A program made the position numbers and the translations under genes. Shown piece after piece: positions 10,501-17,547 of a DNA stretch of 64,000 bases. Below the pieces are notes generated by a model, which worked only from the letters and a program-made list of their open reading frames with translations, did no database searches and was not told the origin of the DNA. Source of the DNA: a virus; the IMG/VR virus record IMGVR_UViG_3300045119_000180, positions 1 to 64,000 of that record; one strand, given 5' to 3'. The first letter of the stretch is position 1; every line of letters begins with the position of its first letter.

Positions 10501-11552
10501 ATGTCTGTCGACGTCGCGATAGTAAACGCACTAGTACCGTTACCTTTGATCGGACCGGTAAGAGTTGATGCGCCTGAGCCACCTTGCGCAACTGTAACCA
10601 ACGCGCTGTCAGTCAAAACCGTAGCGCTGGCATTAGGAAAGGTAAAGGTTCTAGCAACCGAAGCCGGGCCAGAAACCTGGAAGAAACCGTTATTTGTACC
10701 GCCGCGGCTAGCCGGAAGGAGGCCAAGCCAACCAAAAGTTAACGCCTGTCCGGAGATGCTGCCTGTAACATTACTGTCGTTTACAGTTGAAGCAACTACA
10801 GTAGACGGCAAATCGCCTAGTACAATCGTAGAGAAATTAGGCGTAGCAGTCACGCCGTTGTTATTACCAAAATAAGTGTGCGCAGGGGCCGTTGAAAGCG
10901 TGAAGGATTGAACTGGTGTAGTTGTTGGGGTTGCTACAGACGTAGTAAAAAGAGGAGAAAGGTTACCGCTAGCGAAGCTGCTAACCGAGCCTGTTCCAAT
11001 AGGAACCTGGCAAGTACCATCGCCGCGAAGAAAAGTAGTATTGCTGCAGCCAGTCCATAGACCATAAATATCAGCAGCAACAGCCGAACCGATCGCGCTG
11101 GTTCCATTGCCCTTTAGCGGACCGGAAAGAGTAATAGCGCCAGTACCACCGCCTCCAACACCAAGAGAGCCAGTAAAGCCGAGTTGAACACCGCCGCCAG
11201 CGACATACGTAAAAGTATTAGTAAGACCGTTGAAAGAAGAACTGTTAAGGAAATTGACTTGATTTTGGACAGCATTTAAAACACCGTTAACCGAAATAGC
11301 GGCTCCGCTACCGCCGCTTGCGCCAGTCCACGTACCGGAATTACAAACGTAAATGTTCTGGCCCGCGGGAACGTCCGTGATATAAGCCAGATTGCCAGTT
11401 GAACAACCAGCAGGCTTGCCGGCCGATACGCCTAGATAGACGAAATTGGCCGGCGGCTTGTTGGTAATCTGCGTATTGTAGTCAATCTTGGTCTGAGCGA
11501 GCAGCAAACCAGGAAATAAGATAGACAGCAATAAATACTTAATAGCTCGCAT
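4590..11552 (-). CDS. Giant repetitive tail-fibre protein, 2320 aa, with signal peptide
   Basis: The protein starts with a Sec-like signal (MRAIKYLLLSILFPGLLLAQ), which is unusual for a tail fibre. Most of its length is a tandem array of about 200-residue units. The landmark GPIKGNGTSA...ADI..LWT...TFLRGDGxC occurs six times, separated by SPLFTTSVATPT, TYFGNN, NDTNVTGSI and RGGTNNGFFQVSGP segments typical of phage tail-fibre shaft repeats. The last 1000 residues are less regular and contain the KIATTAYVD motif seen near the C-terminus of many tail fibres, then a compact C-terminal domain that ends in Cys-Lys-Gln. It overlaps the downstream gene by 4 nt. Function as a fibre that binds the host surface follows from repeat type and size. 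Chaperone or receptor specificity cannot be read. Confidence 0.85.
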   Translation of the reverse strand: MRAIKYLLLSILFPGLLLAQTKIDYNTQITNKPPANFVYLGVSAGKPAGCSTGNLAYITDVPAGQNIYVCNSGTWTGASGGSGAAISVNGVLNAVQNQVNFLNSSSFNGLTNTFTYVAGGGVQLGFTGSLGVGGGGTGAITLSGPLKGNGTSAIGSAVAADIYGLWTGCSNTTFLRGDGTCQVPIGTGSVSSFASGNLSPLFTTSVATPTTTPVQSFTLSTAPAHTYFGNNNGVTATPNFSTIVLGDLPSTVVASTVNDSNVTGSISGQALTFGWLGLLPASRGGTNNGFFQVSGPASVARTFTFPNASATVLTDSALVTVAQGGSGASTLTGPIKGNGTSAFTIATSTDIIALWTTGVCSSSTFLRGDGQCQTPSGAGTVTSFSAGTLSPIFTTSVATATSTPALSFSLSTAAAHSYLGNNTGSTTSPSYSSLVAADLPATTVNAVTNDTNVTGSIAGQILTLGWTSVLAAARGGTGSANFQVAGPTALRTYTFPDASATVLTTNAAVTVGQGGTGVVSISGLIRGNGVSPFTPATAADVISLWTPTCDNTTFLRGDGSCQAAGSGGLGTVTNFTAGNLTPLFTTGVTNPSTTPNLTFTLSTASANTVFGNCTGSTAAPSFCSLVAGQLPTTTVNSVVNDTNVTGSIAARALTLGWTGVLAAGRLNSNVVQSFVNDTNVTASISAQAATLGWTGTLAVSRGGIGVGTITGPIKGNGTSAVTSAVAADIYGLWSGTCSSTTFLRGDGSCAAPAGTGTVTSVSSGSAAPLFTTAVATSSTTPAISYTISAAAAHTYFGNNTGVSTSPAYVGIVSADLPATTVNSVTNDANITGSIATQTLTLAWSGLLSGLRGGTNNGFFQVSGPVTSVKTFTFPNANANVLTDNALITVAQGGTGVGTVTGPIKGNGVNPFTAAVSADIIGLWSGSCNNTSFLRGDGTCSATTGTGTVTSFSSGNLSPVFTTSVATATTTPALTFNLSTASAHTYLGNNTGVIAAPAYSSIVAADLPSTIPSSITNDVNVTGSISSQILTLGWTGILSAARGGTASAFFQVTGPSVARTFTFPDANATVLTSANLVTAAQGGTGVGTITGPIRGNGTGAFTAATSADLIALWTGTCNSTTFLRGDGSCQTTSGTGSVTSFSSGNLAPLFTTSVTTPTSTPALSFALSNASAHTYFGNNTGGTGVPGFATIVAGDLPTTTVNSVVNDTNVTGSISAQALTLGWTGLLSAARGGTNNGFFQISGPASSTKTFTLPNASANILTDAAAVTAPQGGTGLSSPTAHSLLVTEGASNFNLVTSPSTNGQYVCMFNVTGSAALDPTCALQGISIDAQTGASYIVPTTDNVTLITASNSGAQAYTGPALASNIVFSLFNINTGVVTYIPASGTVNGNATQKIPGGWFGTAYTDNSNTIMPVLPTNSAFPNCTDSAGNHLNFTASTGVLSCGTTSSAGGAYPLTVSGVTSGGVPYFSSTTVQASSGILNTNILVKGGGAGGAPTNSSVTDNGTTVTSSDTGGFAGTGFSGSSGGAAGFVTLKQGSANGHGTANFATLESPAAVTAYEWLLPASAATGIPLLTNSSSVMTQSFLTSTANGDILTGTGTTWSIFAGNASGTKFLTEDASGNMIWASGTGALLSGLSAAGASNTLANGNNPQIWNWAQTSNTQAAMTFGETSAATNGTISGLLANQSEVAVSTATASTATPLSISQGSITGTVAFPALQIASTWNNAGLTAQGIVVSATVTAAAANSLLLNLQAGASGTTSEFSVNQSGSVIAAGPYAGTGYKGTAANSVIYQGGADTATAGSGGGQGTFRGGDNTSTTASSAGGVTLLRGGDESGSTANTLFGGNVTIRGGNVTAGTGTSSTGGNVSISAGDCVGVASATSCPGTVIIDQPYFTTGTIANNDLACVTATNTVASCSGTTTGTFIGVVDSNTTNTAFISSLAAGGVHTFNATSATFTNGDFVCQDPTSANKVVDSSTVCGNGLSVGVYIGSTGTQTAPKVLMMPGQGGISTATQIAIARVGSAGLSGTAPVAIASTGVISLSGASGQIPNGATGAFTATPSLGTDNSVAGTLTLANGSAAAHTILSSGATTTNTIQGFATVPTTGRLLDCTVTLTTCLLHDSGVVTANVVNASSPGAGIAHFAGSTQTVTSSLIVAADITSGTITGTQIASAVALAGSPTTTTQSADDNSTKIATTAYVDRTVVRALGWSYGDVATGSALTTSEVGYITVPYACTITGWHIMADAGTVTIKTARVNGGTALPTVGSNSISTSGVSLSSGTKIDSTTVTDFTSTAISANDTLGFFITAVATAKQITFQIDCKQ

Positions 11553-11558
11553 TTTCCC

Positions 11559-12029
11559 TCAATCCGTTGGCAAAGCCACCGGCGATGCGTTCATCGGAAT
11601 TTCGGATGAACTGTTCTGATTGCTGGTTTGACCAAGCATTTCACACGCTTCGTCCCAGCCGATTTTTGTATGATTAGGAACTTTCTTACCAAAGCGGAAT
11701 AGGAACTCTTTCGTGTCCTTCATCTTCCACTTCATGCCACACATACAGCAAACAATAACGCGCTCGGCGTTAATGAACGTGTGCATATAAATGTTGTAGT
11801 CTTTCGCCTGCGTCCTAATACGGTTTTTGCCGCCTTTAAGATGCGTACACTTGGCTTGCTTGGCTTGGGCGTCTTCGTAGGCTGACTTGGCGTTAATATC
11901 ACGCTGCTTAGCCTTGGCGTCCAGTTGCTGTTGCTTTTGATCTTCTAATAGTGCTTCTCGAGCTTCACGCTTAAGAATCACTTCGAGAAGTTGCTGCATC
12001 GGATCTACTTTCTTAATTTCGTCAGGCAT
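11559..12029 (-). CDS. Hypothetical protein with Cys-His zinc-binding pattern, 156 aa
   Basis: The N-terminal half is a charged, Gln/Lys-rich coiled-coil stretch (about residues 15-60). The second half holds CTHLKGGKNR followed about 35 residues later by CCMCGMKWK, a likely zinc ribbon. The gene ends a few bases upstream of the giant fibre gene and follows the 214-aa protein, so it is in the virion gene run. No specific family is recognised. Confidence 0.65.
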   Translation of the reverse strand: MPDEIKKVDPMQQLLEVILKREAREALLEDQKQQQLDAKAKQRDINAKSAYEDAQAKQAKCTHLKGGKNRIRTQAKDYNIYMHTFINAERVIVCCMCGMKWKMKDTKEFLFRFGKKVPNHTKIGWDEACEMLGQTSNQNSSSEIPMNASPVALPTD

Positions 12030-12083
12030 AATTCTCCTAAAACGTGGCCGGGAATCCTTCCACGAGTAACTAGCGTTTTATTG

Positions 12084-12728
12084 TTATAGGGTCGCGATTA
12101 GAGGATCGGTCGCGTATTGACCTTTTTTGTTACGAAAATCGAATAGCGTTTGGCGGTATCTACGGCTGACCAATCCGTCAGTCGGACGGCCAAACACGTC
12201 ATGAGCCTTAGCTTCGGACATGACATTCTTAACGATTAGTTGAGCCAGAACCGTACGCCACCCTCGAAAATCTTCGCCGTTAGGCAAGCCGTGCCTGTCC
12301 AACCGAAGAACGCTATATTCGTACATAGCCGGAATCTGTAGATAGGCTACGTATACCATTTCGTCGGATTCTTTCGTGGCCGCCCACAACGCGACAGTTC
12401 CTGCCATACCATTATCAACAGTAAAGCAACGAACGCCGTTATCGCGAAGCTTCTTAATAAAGTCACGGGTGCCAATCGGATTAACTTTACGAGCGTCCGC
12501 GTTCGTAAGTTCTTCTTGGCCTTCCATTTTGTAGCGTTGGACTTGCTGGTCACTTGCTTCTTTTTCAGCCTTGAACGACTCCTGGACAAACGACTTGTAA
12601 TCGTTCGGAAAACGGTACCAATCCGGAGTGCCGTTGGCCAACATGCTCTTGATGCTTTCTCGGGTAGTGCGCAGGTCGTGGCGGGATTTTATTGGATCTT
12701 CAACTGTTACTTGCGGGGGAAGAGGCAT
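12084..12728 (-). CDS. Putative virion structural protein, 214 aa
   Basis: This soluble protein has no membrane segment and is rich in charged residues. It lies between the capsid gene with its endonuclease and the fibre genes, a position typical of connector or tail-completion proteins. Its start overlaps the end of the HNH gene by 29 nt. That fits a later insertion of the endonuclease between capsid and this gene. I do not recognise the family; the structural role is from position only. Confidence 0.6.
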   Translation of the reverse strand: MPLPPQVTVEDPIKSRHDLRTTRESIKSMLANGTPDWYRFPNDYKSFVQESFKAEKEASDQQVQRYKMEGQEELTNADARKVNPIGTRDFIKKLRDNGVRCFTVDNGMAGTVALWAATKESDEMVYVAYLQIPAMYEYSVLRLDRHGLPNGEDFRGWRTVLAQLIVKNVMSEAKAHDVFGRPTDGLVSRRYRQTLFDFRNKKGQYATDPLIATL

Positions 12729-13644
12729 CCTTTCCTTTACAGAGATTGCAATTCTGATTAACTAGATTTCTTTTTACGTGCCAACGTAGGTGTAAATGTT
12801 TTGCTTGATTTTCTTTCCTACTACTTAACAAACGAATTCTATCTAAATGCCCGCTATCAACCGCTTTTCTACCGCCGACTTTTCCAGCCGCGCTCTGATG
12901 CTCGGGCGTTCTTATTGACGCCAACTGGCCGCTTTCGACATTTTTTCTACCCTGTATAAGCCCTTGTTTACGCCCGCCCTTTGCTCGAGTTTCATATGTT
13001 GTAATAGAAGCTAACTGACCGCTCTCTACAGCTATACGCCCTTGAGTTCGACCGCCCCTAATAGAGGCCTCTAAGGTTCTAATAGAAGCTAACTGGCCGC
13101 TCTCTACGTTTCGACGACCACCTTTAGACTGATTTTCTTTAGTCCGAATAGAAGCTAAATGGCCATTTAATACGTTATTCGAACCGCTAGTCTTACCACC
13201 GCGAGATCTAGCCTCTGTGGTGAAAGCATCGCCGTGCTTTTTAAAACGGATTCTTCCGCCTTTCCCGACTCTCAACCGAAGATCTTCTATTTCCTCATCG
13301 CTGAGAATCTTTATAGTGCCAACCGTCTTATCTAAATTTTTATCGAACCACTCTTCTCTAGTGCGATCTTTTTTACTGTTGTTACAAAAAGAATGCGCGG
13401 CTCTAAGATTTTTAGGATCATTACAACTAGATACAGCCTCTTTCAAAGACAAACTAATATCTCTAGCAAACTGAATTAGAGGCACAGAATGATCTAGCGC
13501 GGCTAAAACCAAATCTTGAATAGGTTTGTTACACAAATCACAGATACGATTCTGAGACTCGTAACAGAACTCTAAAATATTAGGAACACTTCTACGAAGA
13601 TGTTTAGATCTATACCGGATTAACTTTTTATATTCCGAACTCAT
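12700..13644 (-). CDS. Free-standing HNH homing endonuclease with DNA-binding repeats
   Basis: The start is placed at MSSEYKKL, preceded by GGGG about 8 nt upstream; a longer ORF begins at 13704 but runs through a hairpin. Residues about 30-110 hold an HNH core: CDLCNKPI, LDHSVPL, then HSFCNNSKK. The C-terminal half is an array of about six copies of a GRKNVESGQLASIRT-like unit, similar to NUMOD-type DNA-recognition repeats in homing endonucleases. The gene sits directly after the capsid gene and overlaps the next structural gene, as expected for a mobile insertion. Confidence 0.8.
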   Translation of the reverse strand: MSSEYKKLIRYRSKHLRRSVPNILEFCYESQNRICDLCNKPIQDLVLAALDHSVPLIQFARDISLSLKEAVSSCNDPKNLRAAHSFCNNSKKDRTREEWFDKNLDKTVGTIKILSDEEIEDLRLRVGKGGRIRFKKHGDAFTTEARSRGGKTSGSNNVLNGHLASIRTKENQSKGGRRNVESGQLASIRTLEASIRGGRTQGRIAVESGQLASITTYETRAKGGRKQGLIQGRKNVESGQLASIRTPEHQSAAGKVGGRKAVDSGHLDRIRLLSSRKENQAKHLHLRWHVKRNLVNQNCNLCKGKDASSPASNS

Positions 13645-13650
13645 TATTTC

Positions 13651-13689
13651 CCCCGACAAGGAGCGAGTCGGGGCGGTGTCGGCCGCCCC
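13651..13689 (-). promoter_or_regulatory. Alternative hairpins upstream of the HNH gene
   Basis: Two inverted repeats share the central G run. One is 13670-13676 with 13683-13689 (7 bp). The other is 13651-13657 with 13667-13673 (7 bp). The second places the GGGG before the HNH start inside a stem, so it could hide the ribosome-binding site. The first could act as a terminator after the capsid gene. Neither is followed by a clear U run. Confidence 0.55.
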
Positions 13690-13709
13690 TTCTCTATACA
13701 ACATCTATC

Positions 13710-15994
13710 TTACTGAATTGCAGGCACGCTGTCAATGAAGCGAATACGTTGAGTATTAGCACCAGTGGCAGGTGGAAGCGTCCTCACTGTTACTCACGAT
13801 TTAATTCGTGGGGCCGGTCATTTCTGCCGGCCTCTCATAATTTCTTTTCTTATGAGAGCAGACTATCGCATCGCCCCGAAGGGCGTTCTCTCGCTTAGTC
13901 GTTCACGGTGCTTTTCAGCTTCCGCCTTGTTCCCATTTCAGGGTTCAAGTCAATCAGAGAGAATTATCTACTAACAGATTACGCTGCTAGGAGTCCGTGT
14001 TCTTGAACGGTTTGATGGAACTTGTAGCTCGACCCGAATTTGTTAATGTCCATCAACATGACTGATCATTTCTGTCAGTCTCATACAGTTTCTTTTCCTG
14101 TATGTCCAGACTATTGCATCGTCTTTCGACGTTCTTTCGTTTAGTCGTTCACGGTGTCTTTCGACTTCCGCCTCGTTGGCATTTCAGCGTTCGAGTCAAT
14201 TAGAAAGAATTTTAAGAGGACTAATCGTTATAAAAAAATCCTCCGATCGTGGCGGTAGGATCAAACGAAGAAGGCGGTGCGTCAGACACGACTTTGCAGT
14301 CGATCGTACGCCAGTCTCCCTCATCCAAATCCGTATCTCCAGGGACCTCCAACCAAACACCGATCAACGCATAGTTCCCGAAAATATAGGTCCTATACGC
14401 CGTCTTACCAGACGTTGAATAGCTCGCAGTCGTGGTAACAAACGGAGTCTGACGAAGAACGATATTGGTACCGGGAAGTTCGATTTCCATTGTCTGGTCA
14501 GAGCCAGCAATCTTGTCGAACTTTTCCATATTGGAATACTTCCAAAGATCCACAATCGAGTTGTTGACGGTCGTGGAATTGAAAATATCGCCGAGGACGT
14601 TAGGACTGATCGTCCCGCCGTATTTGCCCTTCTTGCAAGGCAGCACGTTCTTCGAAACAAGCTGTTGCTTGAGTTCGCGGATCGTTGCCAGGTCAAGAGT
14701 AAAAGGCGTTGTCAGAAGAGCCGACTGATTCACCTGGCTGTCAACGGTCGCGGCGGAATCCGCCACGGCGCTGTACAGTTCGGAAATCGATTGGCCAGCC
14801 TGATAGCCGAGTTCCACGGCCGAATTTCCCACTAGTTCATCAATCGCGGCTGCGATCGCGAACGAGGAGAAGTTCGTATAGTTATCTTATTTTTGTTTAG
14901 GTATCCTACGTCACCGTAGGAACGCGCTCAATGTCGCCAGTGAGAACAGACTCTATCTTCACGCCGGGAGGCGTGCTTGACGTATTAGTCGTTACGGATT
15001 CAGGTTTGTTAAGAGATTTCATTCTAATATGTAACTCCATCCGATCATCCGGTGCCGTTCTAGGCAGTCGAATATATTGAAGAGCTACTTTAGCTTGTTC
15101 TCTTTTAATTACTAAATAAGGCAGAATAGCAAGAATAAATTTCTCTTGATTCTCTCGTCTTTCCATACGCCACTGATAGCATACTTTCTTTGCAAAAGTA
15201 TTTGTGCGCTGGGACAACGGACGATACGATTGGCCAAATGTTGAAACCAACCACTTCATCAATTTCTCCGATGTATTGGAGACCCCTATTTGTAAATCGA
15301 AAGCCGGATAAGGATTTTTATTCCTATCCAATATCAGCGTCTTACTTATACAGAAGTAACCTTCTCCGTCAAGTAAAGCTGCTAGATATGCTAACTTCGA
15401 TTTATCTTTAGTAATCTTCAAACTTGTCTTTCCTCGGTACTGTCTGATATGTTTTATTATCATATCAGAGTTCCACCGATATAGTCAAGTGTTTATTTGC
15501 GAGAGGAATAAACGTTAATTCCTCCACTCGCCCACCTGGGCAGGTGCCGAAATTTGCCCAACGAACTCAGGAGCGCCGACGGTGCCGTCTGCGACCTGTG
15601 CGGTACTTCCAACCATCGTGTTGTACTGGAAGAAAGTCCGATTGATGCCCATATGAAGGGGCTGAACTCGACGCTCTGCCCATGCGACGAAACCATCGGT
15701 CTCGCCTTTGCTTTTTTGTTACCCTTTCGGGGATTAGTCATTTCTGCTAATCTCTAACAATTTTTATTCTTGTTAGAACGGACTATTGCATCGCCTTGCG
15801 GCGTCTTCTCGCTTAGTCTCTCAGGCTGCTTTCGCTTGCCCCTCGTTGCCGTTTCAGGGTTCGAGTCGATCAGAGAAGATTCTCACTCTTTCAAGTGACC
15901 CCTAATTGAGGTTCGGGATGAGTTCCTTGTCAAACAGTACTGCCTGTGCGGTCAGTACATTTCCTACATTAGCTGCTGAAGGGTTTGCACCCAT
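13710..15994 (-). CDS. Major capsid protein (N4-gp56 family type), interrupted by four group I introns
   Basis: Five exons can be read leftward: 15994-15909, 15710-15518, 14880-14238, 14034-14006 and 13778-13710. Joined, they give about 339 residues, MGANPSAANVGNVL to RIRFIDSVPAIQ. The product has the features of N4-gp56-type capsid proteins: ELIPNLK, GSTAQVADGTVG, GEWRNYTNFSSFA, ELGYQAGQSI, IGGWSSYKFHQTVLPP and a TQRIRFIDS end. The unspliced frames stop soon after each junction, for example after LIPNLN and GGFFYND. Junctions 1 and 3 also fit exon-guide pairing: GAGGAT at the exon 3 end pairs with GTCCTC at 14221-14216 with a final U:G. The exon 2/3 junction is the least certain. Scaffold and portal genes lie just upstream. 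Confidence 0.85.
13779..14005 (-). ncRNA. Group I intron 4 in the capsid gene (227 nt, no ORF)
   Basis: P3 is TTCTCTC with GAGAGAA, and P8 is CGCC(C)-TTCG-(G)GGCG. P7 is GACTA with TAGTC. P9 is CTCATAA/TTATGAG, with a GCCGG/CCGGC stem after it. A P2-like ATCT/AGAT hairpin precedes P3. The intron is placed between FHQTV and LPPATGANTQ by reading frame and a terminal G. The 5' guide pairing is weaker than for intron 3, so the 5' end may shift by a few bases. Confidence 0.8.
14035..14237 (-). ncRNA. Group I intron 3 in the capsid gene (203 nt, no ORF)
   Basis: P3 is TTCTTTC with GAAAGAA, P8 is CGTC-GAAA-GACG, and P7 is GACTA with TAGTC. P9 (CATACAG/CTGTATG), a GACTGA/TCAGTC stem and a short ATGT/ACAT stem follow. 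The 5' site GGAGGAT pairs over 6 bp with GTCCTC. Splicing to 14034 gives IGG-W-SSYKFHQTV, while the unspliced frame ends at FFYND. Confidence 0.85.
14881..15517 (-). ncRNA. Group I intron 2 in the capsid gene, carrying the LAGLIDADG gene
   Basis: The core is split around the endonuclease gene. P3 5' strand CTTGAC (15484-15489) pairs with GTCAAG at 14976-14981. P8 is the CACGCC/GGCGTG hairpin at 14960-14975. P7 is GACT in 14983-14995 with AGTC in 14949-14959. A stem-loop CTGATATG/CATATCAG near 15440-15470 resembles P5. P1 can form between GAGGAAT at the exon end and ATTCCTC. The exact 3' end is unsure: frame continuity favours resuming at 14880, but intron-terminal G residues are at 14886 or 14875. 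Confidence 0.75.
14906..15463 (-). CDS. Intron-encoded LAGLIDADG homing endonuclease, 185 aa
   Basis: One LAGLIDADG-type motif is visible at about residues 28-37 (LAALLDGEGY), with the usual alternation of hydrophobic and basic segments after it. The length fits a single-motif enzyme that acts as a homodimer. The gene lies wholly within intron 2. Its start lies in a predicted P5 stem-loop, and its last 35 codons overlap the P3, P7 and P8 strands of the ribozyme core, so the same bases are under both protein and RNA constraint. The expected role is cleavage of intronless capsid alleles. Confidence 0.85.
   Translation of the reverse strand: MIIKHIRQYRGKTSLKITKDKSKLAYLAALLDGEGYFCISKTLILDRNKNPYPAFDLQIGVSNTSEKLMKWLVSTFGQSYRPLSQRTNTFAKKVCYQWRMERRENQEKFILAILPYLVIKREQAKVALQYIRLPRTAPDDRMELHIRMKSLNKPESVTTNTSSTPPGVKIESVLTGDIERVPTVT
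15711..15908 (-). ncRNA. Group I intron 1 in the capsid gene (198 nt, no ORF)
   Basis: Reading leftward, P3 is TCTTCTC with GAGAAGA, P7 is GACTA with TAGTC, and P8 is CGCC-GCAA-GGCG, followed by P9 hairpins. The intron starts after a U in AACCT, pairs with a GGGT internal guide, and ends in G before CAAAGGCGAG. Removing it joins LIPNL to KGETDGF in frame. Introns 3 and 4 have the same architecture with compensatory changes in P3 and P8. Confidence 0.85.
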
Positions 15995-16014
15995 GTTGTT
16001 ACTCTCTACGTGAT

Positions 16015-17199
16015 TTACGCAGAGGTTCTCGAGGATAAGACTTTATCTATTTCTGCGCGGCGAAGAGGATTTCTCATCTCACGACGCATTTGTTCTCCTG
16101 TCCAAGATTTGATCTCTGCTTTGGTTAGCCCCGCGGGCTTTGCCATCGGGCGGTTGCCTGACAGTTGGCCCGGTTGAATGTCCGGGGCTCTCCGACTCGC
16201 TACCGGCGCGGGTGGATTTTCCACCTTCACTGGAGGAGCCGTCGCCACAACAACCGGCTCGGCGGCTGCAATGACAGTTGGTTGCACAGTTGGGGTATTG
16301 TCCACAACGGGTGCGGATGCTTGTTGAGGTAGAGGCTCTTTTTTAGGGACCTCTGCCATCTGGTCTTGCGACTCCGCGAAAGCCACTTCAAGATTGTTGG
16401 CTGTCCACTCTAGGTTATTGTCCAGAAGGTACTTGCCTAAAACCTCTGCATTGGCTTGACACGGATTAAAGTCTTGAACGTGCGCCTTCATGAACTTATA
16501 CGTTTCTCGTTCACGACGGGCTTCGTCTCTTGCTGCGGCTGCTTCTTGTCTTTCTTTCTCTATTTCATCGGCATTCGTAATTTTACGAACAGCCGCTAGC
16601 TTAACGGCCGGATCCTTGTCATCAAGGGCCTTAGCCGCTTCAATTTGCTCTTCTACGGAAAGAGTCTTCTTTGGCTCTTCCTTTTTATATGTCAACTGCT
16701 CTTTCTGCCGTTTCAAACGAGTCAAGGCACGTACGGCATTTTCGTACGACGTCTTAATCTTTTCGTTTAGTAGTTCTTGGCTCGGGGCTTCAAGATGCGT
16801 TGGCCGTCCAATTGGATTGCCATCTTCGTCTCTGGCCTGGAACTCAAAAACAAATTTCTTCGGCTTTGCTGCCTCTTCGGCTTCCTTTCTGGCTATTTCG
16901 GCCTTACGGGCTTCCTCGGCGGCTGCTTCGGCTTTGGCTTTTTCTTCAGCGGCAACTTGTGCGGCCTGCGCATCTGCTGCCTCTTTAGCCGCTTGCTCGT
17001 CCACGACTTCTACGGGTTCAACGGCTGGTTCCGGCTGGACCGCTTCTGGAAGGGATTCACCTAACACCCTTTCAATAGCTGTCCGCATCTCCGGATTCTT
17101 CATATGACGTCTGAGTTCTTCTGAACTCCACAGTCTTAAAACGGTTTCTCTCGTGATATTTTCAGGAGTTACTTCCGCAACTGTAATTGGGTCGGGCAT
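16015..17199 (-). CDS. Putative capsid scaffolding protein, 394 aa
   Basis: The gene lies between portal and major capsid protein, the usual scaffold position. A folded N-terminus is followed by a long Ala/Glu/Lys-rich coiled coil (about residues 65-115) and a second charged helical stretch (about 150-240). A Pro/Val/Ala-rich linker leads to a basic C-terminus. The segment LWSSEELRRHMKNPEMRTAIERVL near the N-terminus recurs as SWTGEQMRREMRNPLRRAEIDKVL at the C-terminus, an internal duplication of a short helical motif. Scaffold function is inferred from position and composition. Confidence 0.65.
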   Translation of the reverse strand: MPDPITVAEVTPENITRETVLRLWSSEELRRHMKNPEMRTAIERVLGESLPEAVQPEPAVEPVEVVDEQAAKEAADAQAAQVAAEEKAKAEAAAEEARKAEIARKEAEEAAKPKKFVFEFQARDEDGNPIGRPTHLEAPSQELLNEKIKTSYENAVRALTRLKRQKEQLTYKKEEPKKTLSVEEQIEAAKALDDKDPAVKLAAVRKITNADEIEKERQEAAAARDEARRERETYKFMKAHVQDFNPCQANAEVLGKYLLDNNLEWTANNLEVAFAESQDQMAEVPKKEPLPQQASAPVVDNTPTVQPTVIAAAEPVVVATAPPVKVENPPAPVASRRAPDIQPGQLSGNRPMAKPAGLTKAEIKSWTGEQMRREMRNPLRRAEIDKVLSSRTSA

Positions 17200-17235
17200 A
17201 CATTCTCCATTAACTGCCCCCGTTTGGGGATTAAA

Positions 17236-17523
17236 CTACTCTTCGTCTTGTTGCTGTTTAGCAAAAGACTCTCTTACATGCCAATCTACAGAGCCGAAAA
17301 AGCTAGAACAAAAACTATTAATAGCTCTTGCGGTATTCTGCAACGACGCCAGTTTAGTCGGATAATTATCCGACATTGGATCGAGAGAAATCACAGCTTC
17401 TGTGGCTTGCTTACAGGCATCTTCGCCTAATTTCAGGAGGACTTTAAACCCTTCATGACGGGATAAATTCCCTAAATAGGCTTTTTCAATATCATCCAAA
17501 TCATTTCCTAATCGTGTTGCCAT
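17236..17523 (-). CDS. Small virion-region protein, 95 aa
   Basis: This mostly helical, soluble protein lies between portal and scaffold. It has no recognisable motif. Its conserved position suggests a head-assembly or internal protein, but nothing in the sequence proves it. Confidence 0.6.
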   Translation of the reverse strand: MATRLGNDLDDIEKAYLGNLSRHEGFKVLLKLGEDACKQATEAVISLDPMSDNYPTKLASLQNTARAINSFCSSFFGSVDWHVRESFAKQQQDEE

Positions 17524-17547
17524 TGGTGATCCTTTTACTTCTATTGT

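Noticed and set aside
5962-11552. Many plus-strand ORFs opposite the fibre gene
   Set aside because: They are low-complexity shadows of a repetitive coding strand.
14221-14832. Reading the capsid gene as a complete 203-aa ORF
   Set aside because: It lacks the conserved start and end of the family, which lie in frames separated by group I introns.
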